39,579 nt of DNA from an uncultured Lachnospiraceae bacterium (GCA_910585065.1 CAJUCG010000004.1:1-39579), one strand, 5' to 3'. Shown: positions 25,034 to 33,745, counted from the first letter of the stretch. A program made the numbers and translations. Notes: generated by a model from the sequence alone, not told the origin.

Positions 25034-25537
25034 CTATTTCTTCTCTTCTTTCTCGTCTAAATCCGTCCGATATACGAAAAAAAGCAGGATCAGCGCGATT
25101 ACTTCGCAGACGGTAATATACATATCCGCCACGTTGAAAATTGGAAATTCAATAAAATCAAAACGGATAAAGTCAGTCACATAGCCAAAGATAACGCGGT
25201 CAATAATATTGCCAAGACCTCCCGCTGCAATAAAGACCAGTAAAAGCCTTGCGGGATTGTACCGTGAACTTTTTGGCAGCCTAAAATAGATAAATAGAAC
25301 AACCAAAAAAATAATCGCCGTAAGCAAAATCAAAAATACGGTTTTATTCTGAAAGATTCCCCAGACGGCACCGCGGTTTTCCAGATAAGAAAAACTTAAA
25401 AGATTTGGAAGTACAGTGATGTCTTCCTTTCCCTTTAAAGCACTTCTTGCCCATATCTTTGTAATCTGATCTATCCCGACTAGGAGGAGAAGAAGAATCA
25501 AATGAACAATACGTTTTTCTGCTATTTTCTTCATCAT
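25034..25537 (-). CDS. lspA: LspA, lipoprotein signal peptidase (signal peptidase II)
   Basis: A 167-residue membrane aspartyl protease with four hydrophobic helices (about 10-24, 66-85, 96-113, 137-156). The catalytic Asp residues are Asp113 (GNIIDR) and Asp138 (FNVADMYI); the conserved YLENRGAVWGIF loop is at 51-62. It removes signal peptides from prolipoproteins after diacylglycerol transfer. The D,D-carboxypeptidase lipoprotein at 32277 is one likely client in this window. Its first ATG overlaps the aroB stop (ATGA), so expression is coupled. Confidence 0.95.
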   Translation of the reverse strand: MMKKIAEKRIVHLILLLLLVGIDQITKIWARSALKGKEDITVLPNLLSFSYLENRGAVWGIFQNKTVFLILLTAIIFLVVLFIYFRLPKSSRYNPARLLLVFIAAGGLGNIIDRVIFGYVTDFIRFDFIEFPIFNVADMYITVCEVIALILLFFVYRTDLDEKEEKK

Positions 25538-26625
25538 TCTCTCTCCAGAATAAATTCACAGGCTTGTTCCATCTCCTGTTTCGTTACTGTTATATCAATA
25601 TAGGCTTTTCCAATCTCTTTTAACAAGATAAATTTAATCTGTCCAGCATCCATTTTCTTATCCTTTTGTGCTGCTGCCACCAGTTCCAAACCGCTAAGCC
25701 CTCCCACCGAAACAGGCAGAAAAAACGCGGCGATATCTTTTAAAATTTCATCCCTGACTGCTGCCGAAAAATTCCCCCTCGCAGAGGAAATCCAGAGTGC
25801 TGCTGCCATCCCAATGCAGACACACTCTCCGTGCAGCAGAGAAAAATTCTTTAACTTTTCGACGGCGTGCCCTAGCGTATGTCCGAAATTTAACAGCGCG
25901 CGCTCTCCTTTTTCCTTTGGATCGCGCTCCACAACTTCTTTCTTTATCAGGAGGCTTCGATATACCATCTCCGTAACCAAATCGAGGTCAATTGCTATAA
26001 GTTTTTCGCGATTCTCTACTAGCCAAGCATAAAACGCATTATCCCGAATCAATCCATGCTTGATAATCTCACCAAATCCAGAGCGATACTCCCTCTCTGG
26101 AAGCGTCTTAAGCACCGAAGTATTGATATAGACAAACTCCGGCATATAAAAAGCACCCACCATATTCTTGTACGCTCTAAAATCCACTCCTGTCTTTCCG
26201 CCGATGCTTGAATCAACCATGGACAAAAGGGAGGTCGGAAGCTGGAAAAAACGAATGCCGCGCAGATAGGTCGCCGCCGTAAAACCGGTCAGATCGCCCA
26301 CCACACCGCCGCCAAGTGCCGCCAAAACATCATTGCGGTCAAATCCTTCCCGGATTAAAAATTCGTACAATCCTGCAACAGTATCCAGATTCTTGCTTGC
26401 TTCTCCCGCAGGAAAAGAATAAACCACTACTTTTTCTGCTGCACCTTCCAAAGATTTTACCACATCAGCCGCATGATGCGGCGCGATATTAGTATCCGTC
26501 ACCACACAGACTTTGCGGTTTGACAGATTCATCGCTCTCGCGCGTGTGGTCAGCCCGCTATAGTCCTGTTTTAGCAAAATATCGTAACTATTCTCATTGT
26601 AACGAACTTCCAATTTTTGTAACAT
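25534..26625 (-). CDS. aroB: AroB, 3-dehydroquinate synthase
   Basis: A 363-residue NAD- and metal-dependent enzyme that turns DAHP into 3-dehydroquinate, the second step of the shikimate pathway. The NAD-binding segment is LAALGGGVVGDLTGFTAATY, the DSSIGGKTGVDF motif follows, and the metal site includes the His residues of NFGHTLGHAVE and LLHGECVCIGM. Length is normal. It is the only shikimate gene in the window and lies between divIVA and lspA in the long operon. AGGAGG precedes the ATG. Confidence 0.95.
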   Translation of the reverse strand: MLQKLEVRYNENSYDILLKQDYSGLTTRARAMNLSNRKVCVVTDTNIAPHHAADVVKSLEGAAEKVVVYSFPAGEASKNLDTVAGLYEFLIREGFDRNDVLAALGGGVVGDLTGFTAATYLRGIRFFQLPTSLLSMVDSSIGGKTGVDFRAYKNMVGAFYMPEFVYINTSVLKTLPEREYRSGFGEIIKHGLIRDNAFYAWLVENREKLIAIDLDLVTEMVYRSLLIKKEVVERDPKEKGERALLNFGHTLGHAVEKLKNFSLLHGECVCIGMAAALWISSARGNFSAAVRDEILKDIAAFFLPVSVGGLSGLELVAAAQKDKKMDAGQIKFILLKEIGKAYIDITVTKQEMEQACEFILERE

Positions 26626-26643
26626 ACATTCCTCCTATGCAAA

Positions 26644-27651
26644 TTATAGATCAATAAAGTCAAATCCATCCGGATCTTCATTCTCCTGTGAATCCGTATC
26701 TTCTGTTGGTGCTGGCTTTACTTTCGTATCAAAAGCGACAGATTTTGCAATGGCTCTGCCTGGAAATCTCCCATCCGGCCAATACGATCCTCCCTCGCTC
26801 TTATTTGCAGATGGCTCCGCTGCCCCTGTCTGTGGCTGATTTTTTATCTCCTCACGCTTTCCCATCCGCTGATCCGCTGCACTTTTCTCCAAGGTAATCT
26901 TTTCTGCCTGCTTTCGCTCCGGTCTTCCTCCGCTAAAACTGCTCGTTCGATCTGCATTCTTTAGTTCGTCCCGGGCACTCCTCTCATTTAAAGCTTCCTG
27001 CATCCTTACAGATACTTCTTCTCCCCGAGCTGGACGTTTGCCTTTCTCCTTCTCCCTCTCCTGCACTCTCTCCACCGGAGCGCGCAGACCGCCAAACTCA
27101 GGCAGACCATCCGAAAAATCCATAGAATCTACGGACTCTTTTCTCTCCTCCCCGCGCGATATCATATAGCTTGTATCCATAGAAGCTTCCAGTTTGTCCG
27201 CATTTAAAGAGTAACTTTCACTATCCAAAAGTTCAATCTGTGCAGCGGCAAGACTTTTAAATTGTGCCTTATATTTTTCAAACTGCTGCATTAGTGTCAA
27301 AGTCTGGGTATGTACGCGCTCCAGCTCATTCTTGGCATCCGCCATAAGAATCTGGGATTTTAACTGTGCTTCTTTCTCAATATTTCTGGCGTTTTTTAAT
27401 GCTGCCTGCGTAGTGTCCTCCGCAGTTTTCTGCGCCAAAACCAACGCTTTTTGCAGAGTGCCCTCCAAAGTCTTATAACGCTGCAACACCTCGTTTAGGG
27501 CATCCACCCGATCCTTTAAATCAATATTTTCACTGTAGAGGCGCGCATACTCATCCGTCACTTCGCGAAAAAATTGTTCCACATCCTTTTTATCATAACC
27601 AAGTCCGCCGGATTTAAACGTCTTGTTTTGCAATTCCACCGGTGTAAGCAT
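26644..27651 (-). CDS. divIVA: DivIVA family cell pole/division protein
   Basis: A 335-residue protein. The N-terminal membrane-curvature domain reads LTPVELQNKTFKSGGLGYDK followed by KDVEQFFREV. A long coiled coil (about 30-145) follows, then a charged, Pro-, Lys- and Glu-rich, low-complexity C-terminal half (about 165-335) that is longer than in B. subtilis DivIVA. DivIVA marks curved membrane at septa and poles and recruits partners such as Min proteins. Its position after ylmH and sepF is the conserved Firmicutes order. AGGAGG precedes the ATG. Confidence 0.93.
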   Translation of the reverse strand: MLTPVELQNKTFKSGGLGYDKKDVEQFFREVTDEYARLYSENIDLKDRVDALNEVLQRYKTLEGTLQKALVLAQKTAEDTTQAALKNARNIEKEAQLKSQILMADAKNELERVHTQTLTLMQQFEKYKAQFKSLAAAQIELLDSESYSLNADKLEASMDTSYMISRGEERKESVDSMDFSDGLPEFGGLRAPVERVQEREKEKGKRPARGEEVSVRMQEALNERSARDELKNADRTSSFSGGRPERKQAEKITLEKSAADQRMGKREEIKNQPQTGAAEPSANKSEGGSYWPDGRFPGRAIAKSVAFDTKVKPAPTEDTDSQENEDPDGFDFIDL

Positions 27652-27699
27652 AATTTCCTCCTCTTCTTTGCCGTTTGTCCGTTCGTTCCAAGCCGTAAT

Positions 27700-28476
27700 T
27701 TAGCGGTATTTTTCCAAAATTATATTAAAACGCCCTTTTTTTGTTGTCCCGCTCTCGCGAACATAGCGAAATTTTCCAAATCCACGAACAGAAACAATGT
27801 CCCCCTCCTTTAATGGGGAACTCCCCTGTAAAATTTCCCGCCCGTTCACCATCACCTTCCCGCTGGAAATCATCCCCGCAACACTGCTTCTCGCCGTATG
27901 AAATGCAGCACCCACCACAGCGTCAAGGCGCAGGGAAGCGACATTGGCTAAGATCTGCTCATAGGAACGCTTTACCTTATCATCCATTTCTTCTGCAAGG
28001 ACAGCCTGTACGCTGGTATGGCGAACCCGCGTTAAATTTTCACATAAAAAGCTGGCGATCATTTCATCACAGCAGAGATAAACCGCATCAGAAGCAGGAA
28101 GGATATCCCCCGTCATGCTGCGGTCGATCCCAAGATTTAAGATCGCACCAAGATAGTCCCTATGAGTTAATTCCTCAGCAAACTTTGCATTTAGAGGACT
28201 TATCTTGATCATACCGAGCGGATAATCCTCAATAAAATCATCCGGCGCGATTTTTCCGCTGCCGGAAACTCCCCCGTGAAAGCCTATCTTCACCCGATCC
28301 GCATCCGAAAATCCCCCATAAAAAGAATACGGAACAGGAAAGGACTCGCGCAGGATAAGCCCCTGCTCTTTCAGTCCGCAAAAATTTGAGTATACATTGA
28401 TCCCCTTATAATAAGCTGATTTTGCCAGCTCCCCAATATGTCTGACAAAAATCAGCTCATCCTTTTTTTCATCCAT
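27700..28476 (-). CDS. ylmH: YlmH, S4-domain RNA-binding protein
   Basis: A 258-residue cytoplasmic protein. The C-terminal S4 domain (about 180-245) reads LRLDAVVGAAFHTARSSV followed by GKVMVNGREILQGSSPLKEG. The N-terminal part carries the YlmH signature FYGGFSDADRVKIGFHGGV. YlmH in Firmicutes has been linked to ribosome quality control and to division through its gene neighbourhood. It begins 3 bp after the sepF stop. Confidence 0.92.
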   Translation of the reverse strand: MDEKKDELIFVRHIGELAKSAYYKGINVYSNFCGLKEQGLILRESFPVPYSFYGGFSDADRVKIGFHGGVSGSGKIAPDDFIEDYPLGMIKISPLNAKFAEELTHRDYLGAILNLGIDRSMTGDILPASDAVYLCCDEMIASFLCENLTRVRHTSVQAVLAEEMDDKVKRSYEQILANVASLRLDAVVGAAFHTARSSVAGMISSGKVMVNGREILQGSSPLKEGDIVSVRGFGKFRYVRESGTTKKGRFNIILEKYR

Positions 28477-28479
28477 AAT

Positions 28480-29076
28480 TTAACTCTTGCCAAGCGTTGG
28501 CACTTCAAAATCATAGCTGGACTGCCTGATAATATCCAGATAGTCTCCCGTAATATCAACGCTTTCTGGAGATATAATAAATATGTACTTTGAAATCTGA
28601 CGCAATTTTCCGTTTGCCGCATAGACTGCACCGGAAACAAAATCCATCACGCGCTGCGCGGACTCCACATTGAACCCCTCAAGGTTGATAATTGTGGATT
28701 TCCCTGCAAGCAATACATCACAGATATCCTGGGAATCTTCAAACGAAGTCGGCTTCATCACCTCAATACCCATCGCGCTGCTAAAACTGCCGCTCCCGCG
28801 AAACGGCACCACTTTTTTTGACGGCTGCGGTTTCTCCTTCTCCGCGCGTGTGCTGCGCTCCCTCTTTAAGTCGGCAAAATTGGAGGTGTTTTGGCGATAA
28901 TCCGGCTCCTCATCCTCGTCCTCCTGCGCAAAACGCCGTCCTCTGTCAAAACGCTTTTCCTCGCGCTGCCGTTCCTTCTCACTTGTCTCCATCAAATACT
29001 CTTCATATTCATCATCCGTATCATCGTCATCTGAAAGATGCAGCGAATCAATGAAATTCCTGATAAGATTTGCCAT
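28480..29076 (-). CDS. sepF: SepF, FtsZ-bundling membrane anchor
   Basis: A 198-residue protein: short N-terminal amphipathic segment (MANLIRNFIDSLHL), an acidic and basic low-complexity linker (about 15-95), and the C-terminal SepF domain (about 105-190, with STIINLEGFNVESAQRVMDF and ISKYIFIISPESV). SepF binds the FtsZ C-terminus and the membrane and shapes the septum. GGAG sits ahead of the ATG, 4 bp after the yggS stop. The yggS-sepF-ylmH-divIVA order is conserved in Firmicutes. Confidence 0.94.
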   Translation of the reverse strand: MANLIRNFIDSLHLSDDDDTDDEYEEYLMETSEKERQREEKRFDRGRRFAQEDEDEEPDYRQNTSNFADLKRERSTRAEKEKPQPSKKVVPFRGSGSFSSAMGIEVMKPTSFEDSQDICDVLLAGKSTIINLEGFNVESAQRVMDFVSGAVYAANGKLRQISKYIFIISPESVDITGDYLDIIRQSSYDFEVPTLGKS

Positions 29077-29080
29077 GTGA

Positions 29081-29788
29081 TCACTCCTTTATATTATATT
29101 CCCTCTCACCGAAGATTCCGGTTCCGATGCGAATCATTGTCGCCCCCTCCTCCACCGCAACCTCATAATCCCCAGTCATTCCCATTGACAAAACCTTCAT
29201 ACTGACATTATCAATGTTTTTTGCGGAGATGTCAACAGCTAATCGCTTCATTTGACGAAAATATTCTCTGTTTTCTTCCGGATTTTCGGTAAATGGGGCG
29301 ACAGTCATCAGTCCGCAGATACGAATCCGGTCGAATCCTGCAATTTCCCTTACAAATCTTTCCACTTCTCCTAGCGGGAGACCATACTTTGAATCCTCCC
29401 CCGCAATATTCACTTCAAGAAGCACATTACAGATTCGTTCTTTCTTTTCTGCCTCACTCTGGATCACTTGTGCAAGCTTTATATTGTCAACAGAATGAAT
29501 CAGCGCAGCTTTGTCAATCACCTGTCTGACCTTGTTTGTCTGCAAATGCCCAATCATATGCCATACCGTATCTTTTGGCATAACCGGAAATTTTGCGCAG
29601 AGTTCCTGTACCTTATTTTCCCCGAACTGACGTTCTCCCGCCATATAAGCGGCAGAAAGCATTTCTACCGGCTTGGTCTTGCTCACCGCAATAAGAGTCA
29701 CCTCTTTTGGATCTCTGCCCACGCGTTTTGCTGCTGCAGCTACGCGCTCTCTCACCCGCTCAATATTTTCCGCAATCCTGCTCTCCAA
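29081..29788 (-). CDS. YggS/YlmE, PLP homeostasis protein
   Basis: An about 235-residue pyridoxal phosphate-binding TIM-barrel protein. PLP-binding Lys lies in LIAVSKTKP; other family motifs are RQFGENKVQEL, WHMIGHLQTNK, LLEVNIAGEDSKYG, GLMTVAP and LSMGMTGDYEVAVEEGATMIRIGTGIFG. The family balances B6 vitamers and has no known catalytic activity. The open frame runs up to 29863, but this would overlap the preceding gene. I chose the TTG at 29788, where the family N-terminus (LESRIAENIERVRERVAAAA) begins; AAAGGA lies about 12 bases ahead. No ATG or GTG fits, so the exact start is uncertain. Confidence 0.9.
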   Translation of the reverse strand: MESRIAENIERVRERVAAAAKRVGRDPKEVTLIAVSKTKPVEMLSAAYMAGERQFGENKVQELCAKFPVMPKDTVWHMIGHLQTNKVRQVIDKAALIHSVDNIKLAQVIQSEAEKKERICNVLLEVNIAGEDSKYGLPLGEVERFVREIAGFDRIRICGLMTVAPFTENPEENREYFRQMKRLAVDISAKNIDNVSMKVLSMGMTGDYEVAVEEGATMIRIGTGIFGEREYNIKE

Positions 29789-29834
29789 AATTATCGCTGT
29801 CCTTTCTTTAATATATTTCCCCTCCCCCGCACAC

Positions 29835-31229
29835 TTAATAGATAATAGATTCGTCCACCACATTCTCCGCGTTTAAGGCAATGTGATCATACGCTGAAAG
29901 CCCCCTTGAAGTGCCCTTCGCGACCACCACATAATCCCCGCTTTCGTTAACGCGCTCAATTCGTCTGAATACCGCATAGCCGCGATTGACCTGATAGACC
30001 CCCTCAAGTGCTGCGATCTGAGCAAGCGGCATGGTTTCTTGTGTGTCCGAGCAATAAATAGTAGTCTGCGGGAGGAAAGATTCCTTATCCACATAGGCAA
30101 ACTCCTCATCTTGGTAATAGATTTCCGCAGCGGCAAACTGATATTCCGGCTCCCCCGTCTGCGCACTATAACTTACCGTATAAAGTCCAGTATCGTTGGA
30201 ATCGCCGCCGACGGTAAAATACCTAAGGGGAATCAGGAAAAATTCCTTGGTGGTAACGGCGGTTTTCGGTATCTTTAATCCCTTATCCTCCGAGAGCAGA
30301 ATCTCAAGTTCCAAAAAGCGGTCATTTAGATAATTTGTCCCGTAGCGCGAAAGCGTAAGCACCATATAGTAATCGCTGCCGCGCAACGCGAATTCCACAG
30401 GCGCACGAAAACGAAAATCATCCTTTTTTACCATGAATTTTAGGTTTGTCCGATCTTTTAACTCCATATACTGCTCTATGCTCACCGGACATACAATCTG
30501 CCAGGTATCCGAGGAAATCAGTTTGTACACCGGCTCTCCTGCCATATATTGCTTGCTGGAGCGCAGGGAAGTTGAGGTAAATTCCTCCTGGGAAAAAGTG
30601 GAAGAATTGACGGACTCTGTCGTCAGACCATCTAACGAATCACTTGTATAACTTACCACCCCAGATCGCTCTGCGGAAACAAAGCGAAATCCATTTGGAA
30701 TTCCCGTGGAATCCACCAGATCCTGCATCTGGTCAAGGAGATTATTGTCAGAGATCTCCCCCACTTTAATAGTCAGATCCTCCTTCAAATCGTAGACGGA
30801 AGAAAAGTTTGTTGTCGTATATCTTCCCTGAAAATTGGAAATTACACGCTTTACCTCTGCGATATCCTGCGCGGTCAACGTGATCTCGCCCGTTCCGCCA
30901 AGCATATCGTATACTGAGCGATTCGCGTCTAAAGAATACACCGAAGCATTTTTTTTGACGCGGCTGCCTGCGCGCAGATAGTAATTCACATATCCCGATT
31001 CTGGCGTATAGTAGAGTGTTTCCTCCCTGGTAATCACCCCCGTCACTGTCATATCGCGGAAAAGATTCTCCTCTACCACCTCATAGATGGACATTGGTGT
31101 TTTCTTGGTGGAATAGACAACAAACAAGACGACGTATGCCGCAATCATCAAAAAGATAAGAGTTCCAATATTGATTTTTTTTCGTTTCCTAAATTTTACA
31201 ACTTTTTTCGGTCTTCTTGGCTTACTCAA
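29835..31229 (-). CDS. HlyD-like single-pass membrane protein in the division gene cluster
   Basis: A 464-residue protein with a very basic cytoplasmic N-terminus (PKKVVKFRKRKKI), one membrane helix (about 21-41) and a large extracytoplasmic part. The start of that part resembles a membrane-fusion (HlyD) lipoyl-like barrel: VTGVITREETLYYTPESGYV followed by AGSRVKKNASVYSLD. No ABC transporter, RND pump or outer membrane partner is adjacent, and the organism is Gram-positive. It is the first gene of the yggS-sepF-ylmH-divIVA operon, so a role at the division site is possible but unproven. I do not recognise a named family beyond HlyD-like. Confidence 0.75.
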   Translation of the reverse strand: MSKPRRPKKVVKFRKRKKINIGTLIFLMIAAYVVLFVVYSTKKTPMSIYEVVEENLFRDMTVTGVITREETLYYTPESGYVNYYLRAGSRVKKNASVYSLDANRSVYDMLGGTGEITLTAQDIAEVKRVISNFQGRYTTTNFSSVYDLKEDLTIKVGEISDNNLLDQMQDLVDSTGIPNGFRFVSAERSGVVSYTSDSLDGLTTESVNSSTFSQEEFTSTSLRSSKQYMAGEPVYKLISSDTWQIVCPVSIEQYMELKDRTNLKFMVKKDDFRFRAPVEFALRGSDYYMVLTLSRYGTNYLNDRFLELEILLSEDKGLKIPKTAVTTKEFFLIPLRYFTVGGDSNDTGLYTVSYSAQTGEPEYQFAAAEIYYQDEEFAYVDKESFLPQTTIYCSDTQETMPLAQIAALEGVYQVNRGYAVFRRIERVNESGDYVVVAKGTSRGLSAYDHIALNAENVVDESIIY

Positions 31230-31300
31230 ATTCCGATCCTTTCCTGCCCGGTAACCCTGTTTTATTCTATGTATTTCTTCTCTGTCTGATAGTCGTATCT

Positions 31301-31329
31301 ATTATACACAAAAACTTCGCTCTTTGAAA
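31301..31329 (-). promoter_or_regulatory. Putative promoter of the HlyD-like to AAA operon
   Basis: On the minus strand, TTTCAA (31329-31324) and TATAAT (31306-31301) are 17 bp apart. The leader is about 65 nt and shows no strong hairpin. Confidence 0.55.
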
Positions 31330-31435
31330 GAGAAAATTTTAAAAAACTTAGGTATATTTTCTGCATTTTAAGACATAATAAACACAGCTTGATCGATTAG
31401 TCACAGTAGATACAGCGAGGGAATGGAGGTTTATT

Positions 31436-31636
31436 ATGAAAGTAGTCGATGTCATAGCACTTATCCTTATTTTAATCGGGGCAATCAACTGGGGGCTGAT
31501 TGGTTTCTTCAGCTTTGACCTTGTCCGGGTAATCTTTGGAAATATGTCGATGGTTTCCCGTATTATTTACGCCCTTGTCGGAATTGCAGCCATCTACGGG
31601 TTCAGCTATTTTGGCCGTTTAAAAACCGATATGTAA
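31436..31636 (+). CDS. DUF378 family small membrane protein
   Basis: A 66-residue protein with two membrane helices (about 4-27 and 42-60) and the DUF378 signature LILIGAINWGLIGFFSFDLV, then SRIIYALVGIAAIYG. The function of the family is unknown. It has a good GGAGG site and an ATG at 31436, is monocistronic and is followed by a strong hairpin. A CATAAT element at 31374-31379 could be its -10, but I see no good -35. Confidence 0.88.
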   Translation: MKVVDVIALILILIGAINWGLIGFFSFDLVRVIFGNMSMVSRIIYALVGIAAIYGFSYFGRLKTDM

Positions 31637-31653
31637 GAGGAATAAGCTGCGAA

Positions 31654-31703
31654 TTGCAAAAGGAAAGAAGGTGTGGTTTTGCACACCTTCTTTCCTTTTG
31701 CAA
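31654..31703. terminator. Perfect 22-bp hairpin between convergent genes
   Basis: The arms at 31654-31675 and 31682-31703 are fully complementary (TTGCAAAAGG at the foot, GGTGTG at the top) around a GTTTTG loop. It sits between the DUF378 gene and the convergent P-loop gene and probably ends both transcripts; T-rich runs lie inside the arms. Confidence 0.8.
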
Positions 31704-31710
31704 GTTCCCA

Positions 31711-32130
31711 CTACAGAGCAACGGTCACAAATTTCTTCGCTCCCTCTAATAACTCATCCGCATTCTTCGAGATGCTGATCACAAAATCAATCTCAAACTT
31801 ATTAGAGAGCATCTCAAGCTTCTCAAGAACCGGGACAATCTCATCATCCGCAGTACAAGCCACCTTTAAAAAGCTGTCGAGGTACACTTTCTCCAGATCG
31901 TGATCCTGTGAGATAATACCACAGATAAACCCAATAAATTCCTTTGCATTTTCCACACAGTAATCATGTACATTGATCAGACGAACCTTGTTGCTCAGCT
32001 CGTACATATGTTTCGTACTCTTGTCCAAGTACACGATGCTGCCCTTTGCCTCAATGACATCTGCGTTCACCTTGTCCAAAAGAATCTTGGTTTTACCCTT
32101 GCCCTTTTCACCTGCAATAATCTGTATCAT
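31711..32130 (-). CDS. Small P-loop protein of unknown function
   Basis: A 139-residue protein that begins almost directly with a Walker A motif, GEKGKGKT (7-14). The rest reads as a compact alpha/beta domain (GSIVYLDKS, VRLINVHDY, LEKVYLDSF, FEIDFVISISKNADEL). A clear Walker B is not evident; LEKVYLDS is the best candidate. I do not recognise the family; it is too short for a complete AAA or RecA domain. It has its own promoter and an AGGA ribosome binding site, and stands alone between two operons. Confidence 0.75.
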   Translation of the reverse strand: MIQIIAGEKGKGKTKILLDKVNADVIEAKGSIVYLDKSTKHMYELSNKVRLINVHDYCVENAKEFIGFICGIISQDHDLEKVYLDSFLKVACTADDEIVPVLEKLEMLSNKFEIDFVISISKNADELLEGAKKFVTVAL

Positions 32131-32219
32131 CTTAAAATCCTGCTACTAAAAACTAATAGCTTTTCCTTTCCTAGATTAATTTTCGCCCTTGATTTTCGGG
32201 ACTTACTTTGTATATTTAT

Positions 32220-32248
32220 ATTATAGTATAGATACAGAAAAAACTCAA
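32220..32248 (-). promoter_or_regulatory. Promoter of the small P-loop gene
   Basis: On the minus strand, TTGAGT (32248-32243) and TATAAT (32225-32220) are 17 bp apart. Transcription would start near 32213, about 80 nt before the ATG; CCC/GGG in the leader can form a small hairpin. Confidence 0.6.
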
Positions 32249-32276
32249 TAAGAATTTGCAAAAAACCCTCTTTTTC

Positions 32277-33344
32277 CTAAAAATAATCCGAACATTCCAG
32301 CTCAAGCAGGCGATTCATTTGCTCGTAAAGCTCCTCGTAGGTCTCTGCCCCAAAGATGGCGGAGAGGTACGTTCTCTCCCCAAAACTACTTAGCGTGATA
32401 AAACAATCGCCGGCGGCGGCGGTACTTCCCGTTTTTCCCCCCAGAACGACAACGCCTTTTGGAGGCGTGTAAAGGTTTAAAAAATATTGGTTGGTCGCCT
32501 CAAGGATCTGTTCTTTTGCCGTTCCGTCCGCCCCAGTATAGGAGGCAAGATAGGAAGGCTGCCCAACGATCGGCATAAATTCCAGATGATTCATACAGGC
32601 GGCAAAAATCAGATAGAGGTCATAGGCGGTGGTTTTATGTTCCAATTCATGCAGCCCATGCGGATTGGTAAAATTTGTATGCGTCGCACCAAGCCGCGCG
32701 GCTGTGTCATTCATCCGCTCTAAGGTGTCCTCGTAAGATGCGCCCTCACGCGCAGCAATATACTCGATAATGGCAACTGCGGCATCATTTGCCGAGTAGA
32801 CCAGCAGCGCGTTTAACAAAAGATCCAATGTGACGGTATCACCTTTTTGGAAACCGAACAATTTCGCGCCCACGCGCGTGATCCCGCAATTATCTGCACG
32901 GATCACGTAAGTATCACTTGACTGTATCCCATGTTCCTTCATATAAGAAAGCAAAAAATATGCAGTTAAAAGCTTGGTGGTACTTGCCGGATAGATCTTT
33001 TCATAACAGTTTTTCTCATACAGAACTCTCCCGTCTGTAAGATCAAACAAAAACGCCGCCTTGGCGGAAAGTTCCACGCTGTCGCCGGACTCGCCAGTTT
33101 TTCCCGCTGCATCTGTCACTCCCGGAACGGGGCGCGCTGCCGCAGGAAATGAAAGATCTATCTGCACACCGTAAACCTCACTCCGGTACATCTTTTGTAT
33201 ATTTAAGGAAAGATTTTCTGAGGCTTTTCTCAATATAGGCATCGGGGAAGTTTCTTTTGCACAGCCAGTAAATAGAAAAGAAAAGAGCACGACAAAAGAA
33301 ACAACCTGCCATGTTCTTTTTCTATATTTTGGAAATTTTTTCAT
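32277..33344 (-). CDS. D-alanyl-D-alanine carboxypeptidase (S11/PBP5-like), lipoprotein
   Basis: A 355-residue exported penicillin-binding protein that trims the terminal D-Ala from stem pentapeptides. Catalytic motifs: STTK (Ser121, Lys124), SAN (184-186) and KTG (304-306). The N-terminus is a lipoprotein signal: basic start, hydrophobic segment and LFTGC with lipidated Cys28. The PBP5-type C-terminal membrane helix is absent, which fits lipid anchoring instead. I start at the ATG at 33344; GGAGG lies a rather long 16 bases ahead. An ATG at 33371 would overlap mgsA. It is the last gene of the PBP2-Min-RodA operon. Confidence 0.9.
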   Translation of the reverse strand: MKKFPKYRKRTWQVVSFVVLFSFLFTGCAKETSPMPILRKASENLSLNIQKMYRSEVYGVQIDLSFPAAARPVPGVTDAAGKTGESGDSVELSAKAAFLFDLTDGRVLYEKNCYEKIYPASTTKLLTAYFLLSYMKEHGIQSSDTYVIRADNCGITRVGAKLFGFQKGDTVTLDLLLNALLVYSANDAAVAIIEYIAAREGASYEDTLERMNDTAARLGATHTNFTNPHGLHELEHKTTAYDLYLIFAACMNHLEFMPIVGQPSYLASYTGADGTAKEQILEATNQYFLNLYTPPKGVVVLGGKTGSTAAAGDCFITLSSFGERTYLSAIFGAETYEELYEQMNRLLELECSDYF

Positions 33345-33349
33345 ATTTT

Positions 33350-33745
33350 CTAACGGTATGCCTCCCTCCATTCAAGGTCGCCGCGGTCAAGTGCTTTGAT
33401 TAAAAGTTCCGCCGTGGCAAGATTTGTTGCCAGCGGAATATTGTGCATATCGCAAAGTTTTACCACATTGTTGACATCCGGCTCGTGGGATTTTTGTGTG
33501 AGCGGATCGCGCAGGAAAATAACAAGATCGATCTCATTGTGTTCAATCTGCGCTCCCATCTGCTGTTCCCCTCCCAGATGTCCAGCCAGATATTTGTGGA
33601 TATTTAAATTGGTCACCTCCTCGATCAAACGCCCCGTTGTACCCGTTGCATAAACCTCATTTTTGGCGAGAATCGCCCGATATGCAATACAAAAATTTTG
33701 CATCAATTTCTTTTTGGCATCATGTGCAATCATTCCGATGTTCAT
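33350..33745 (-). CDS. mgsA: Methylglyoxal synthase, with Glu at the catalytic Asp position
   Basis: A 131-residue protein of the MgsA family, which converts dihydroxyacetone phosphate to methylglyoxal and phosphate. Conserved parts: MNIGMIAHDAKKK, YATGTTGRLIEE (phosphate binding), LGGEQQMGA, FLRDPLTQKSHEPDV and ATNLATAELL. In E. coli the catalytic base is Asp71 within GGDQQ; here this position is Glu60. Asp80 and Asp90, matching E. coli Asp91 and Asp101, are kept. The start at 33745 follows GGGAGGG at good spacing; the longer frame to 33781 is unsupported. The mgsA gene next to rodA and minCDE is a known clostridial arrangement. Confidence 0.9.
   Translation of the reverse strand: MNIGMIAHDAKKKLMQNFCIAYRAILAKNEVYATGTTGRLIEEVTNLNIHKYLAGHLGGEQQMGAQIEHNEIDLVIFLRDPLTQKSHEPDVNNVVKLCDMHNIPLATNLATAELLIKALDRGDLEWREAYR

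Noticed and set aside
29789..29863. Longer YggS start at 29863
   Set aside because: It would overlap the HlyD-like gene and add about 25 residues unlike the family.
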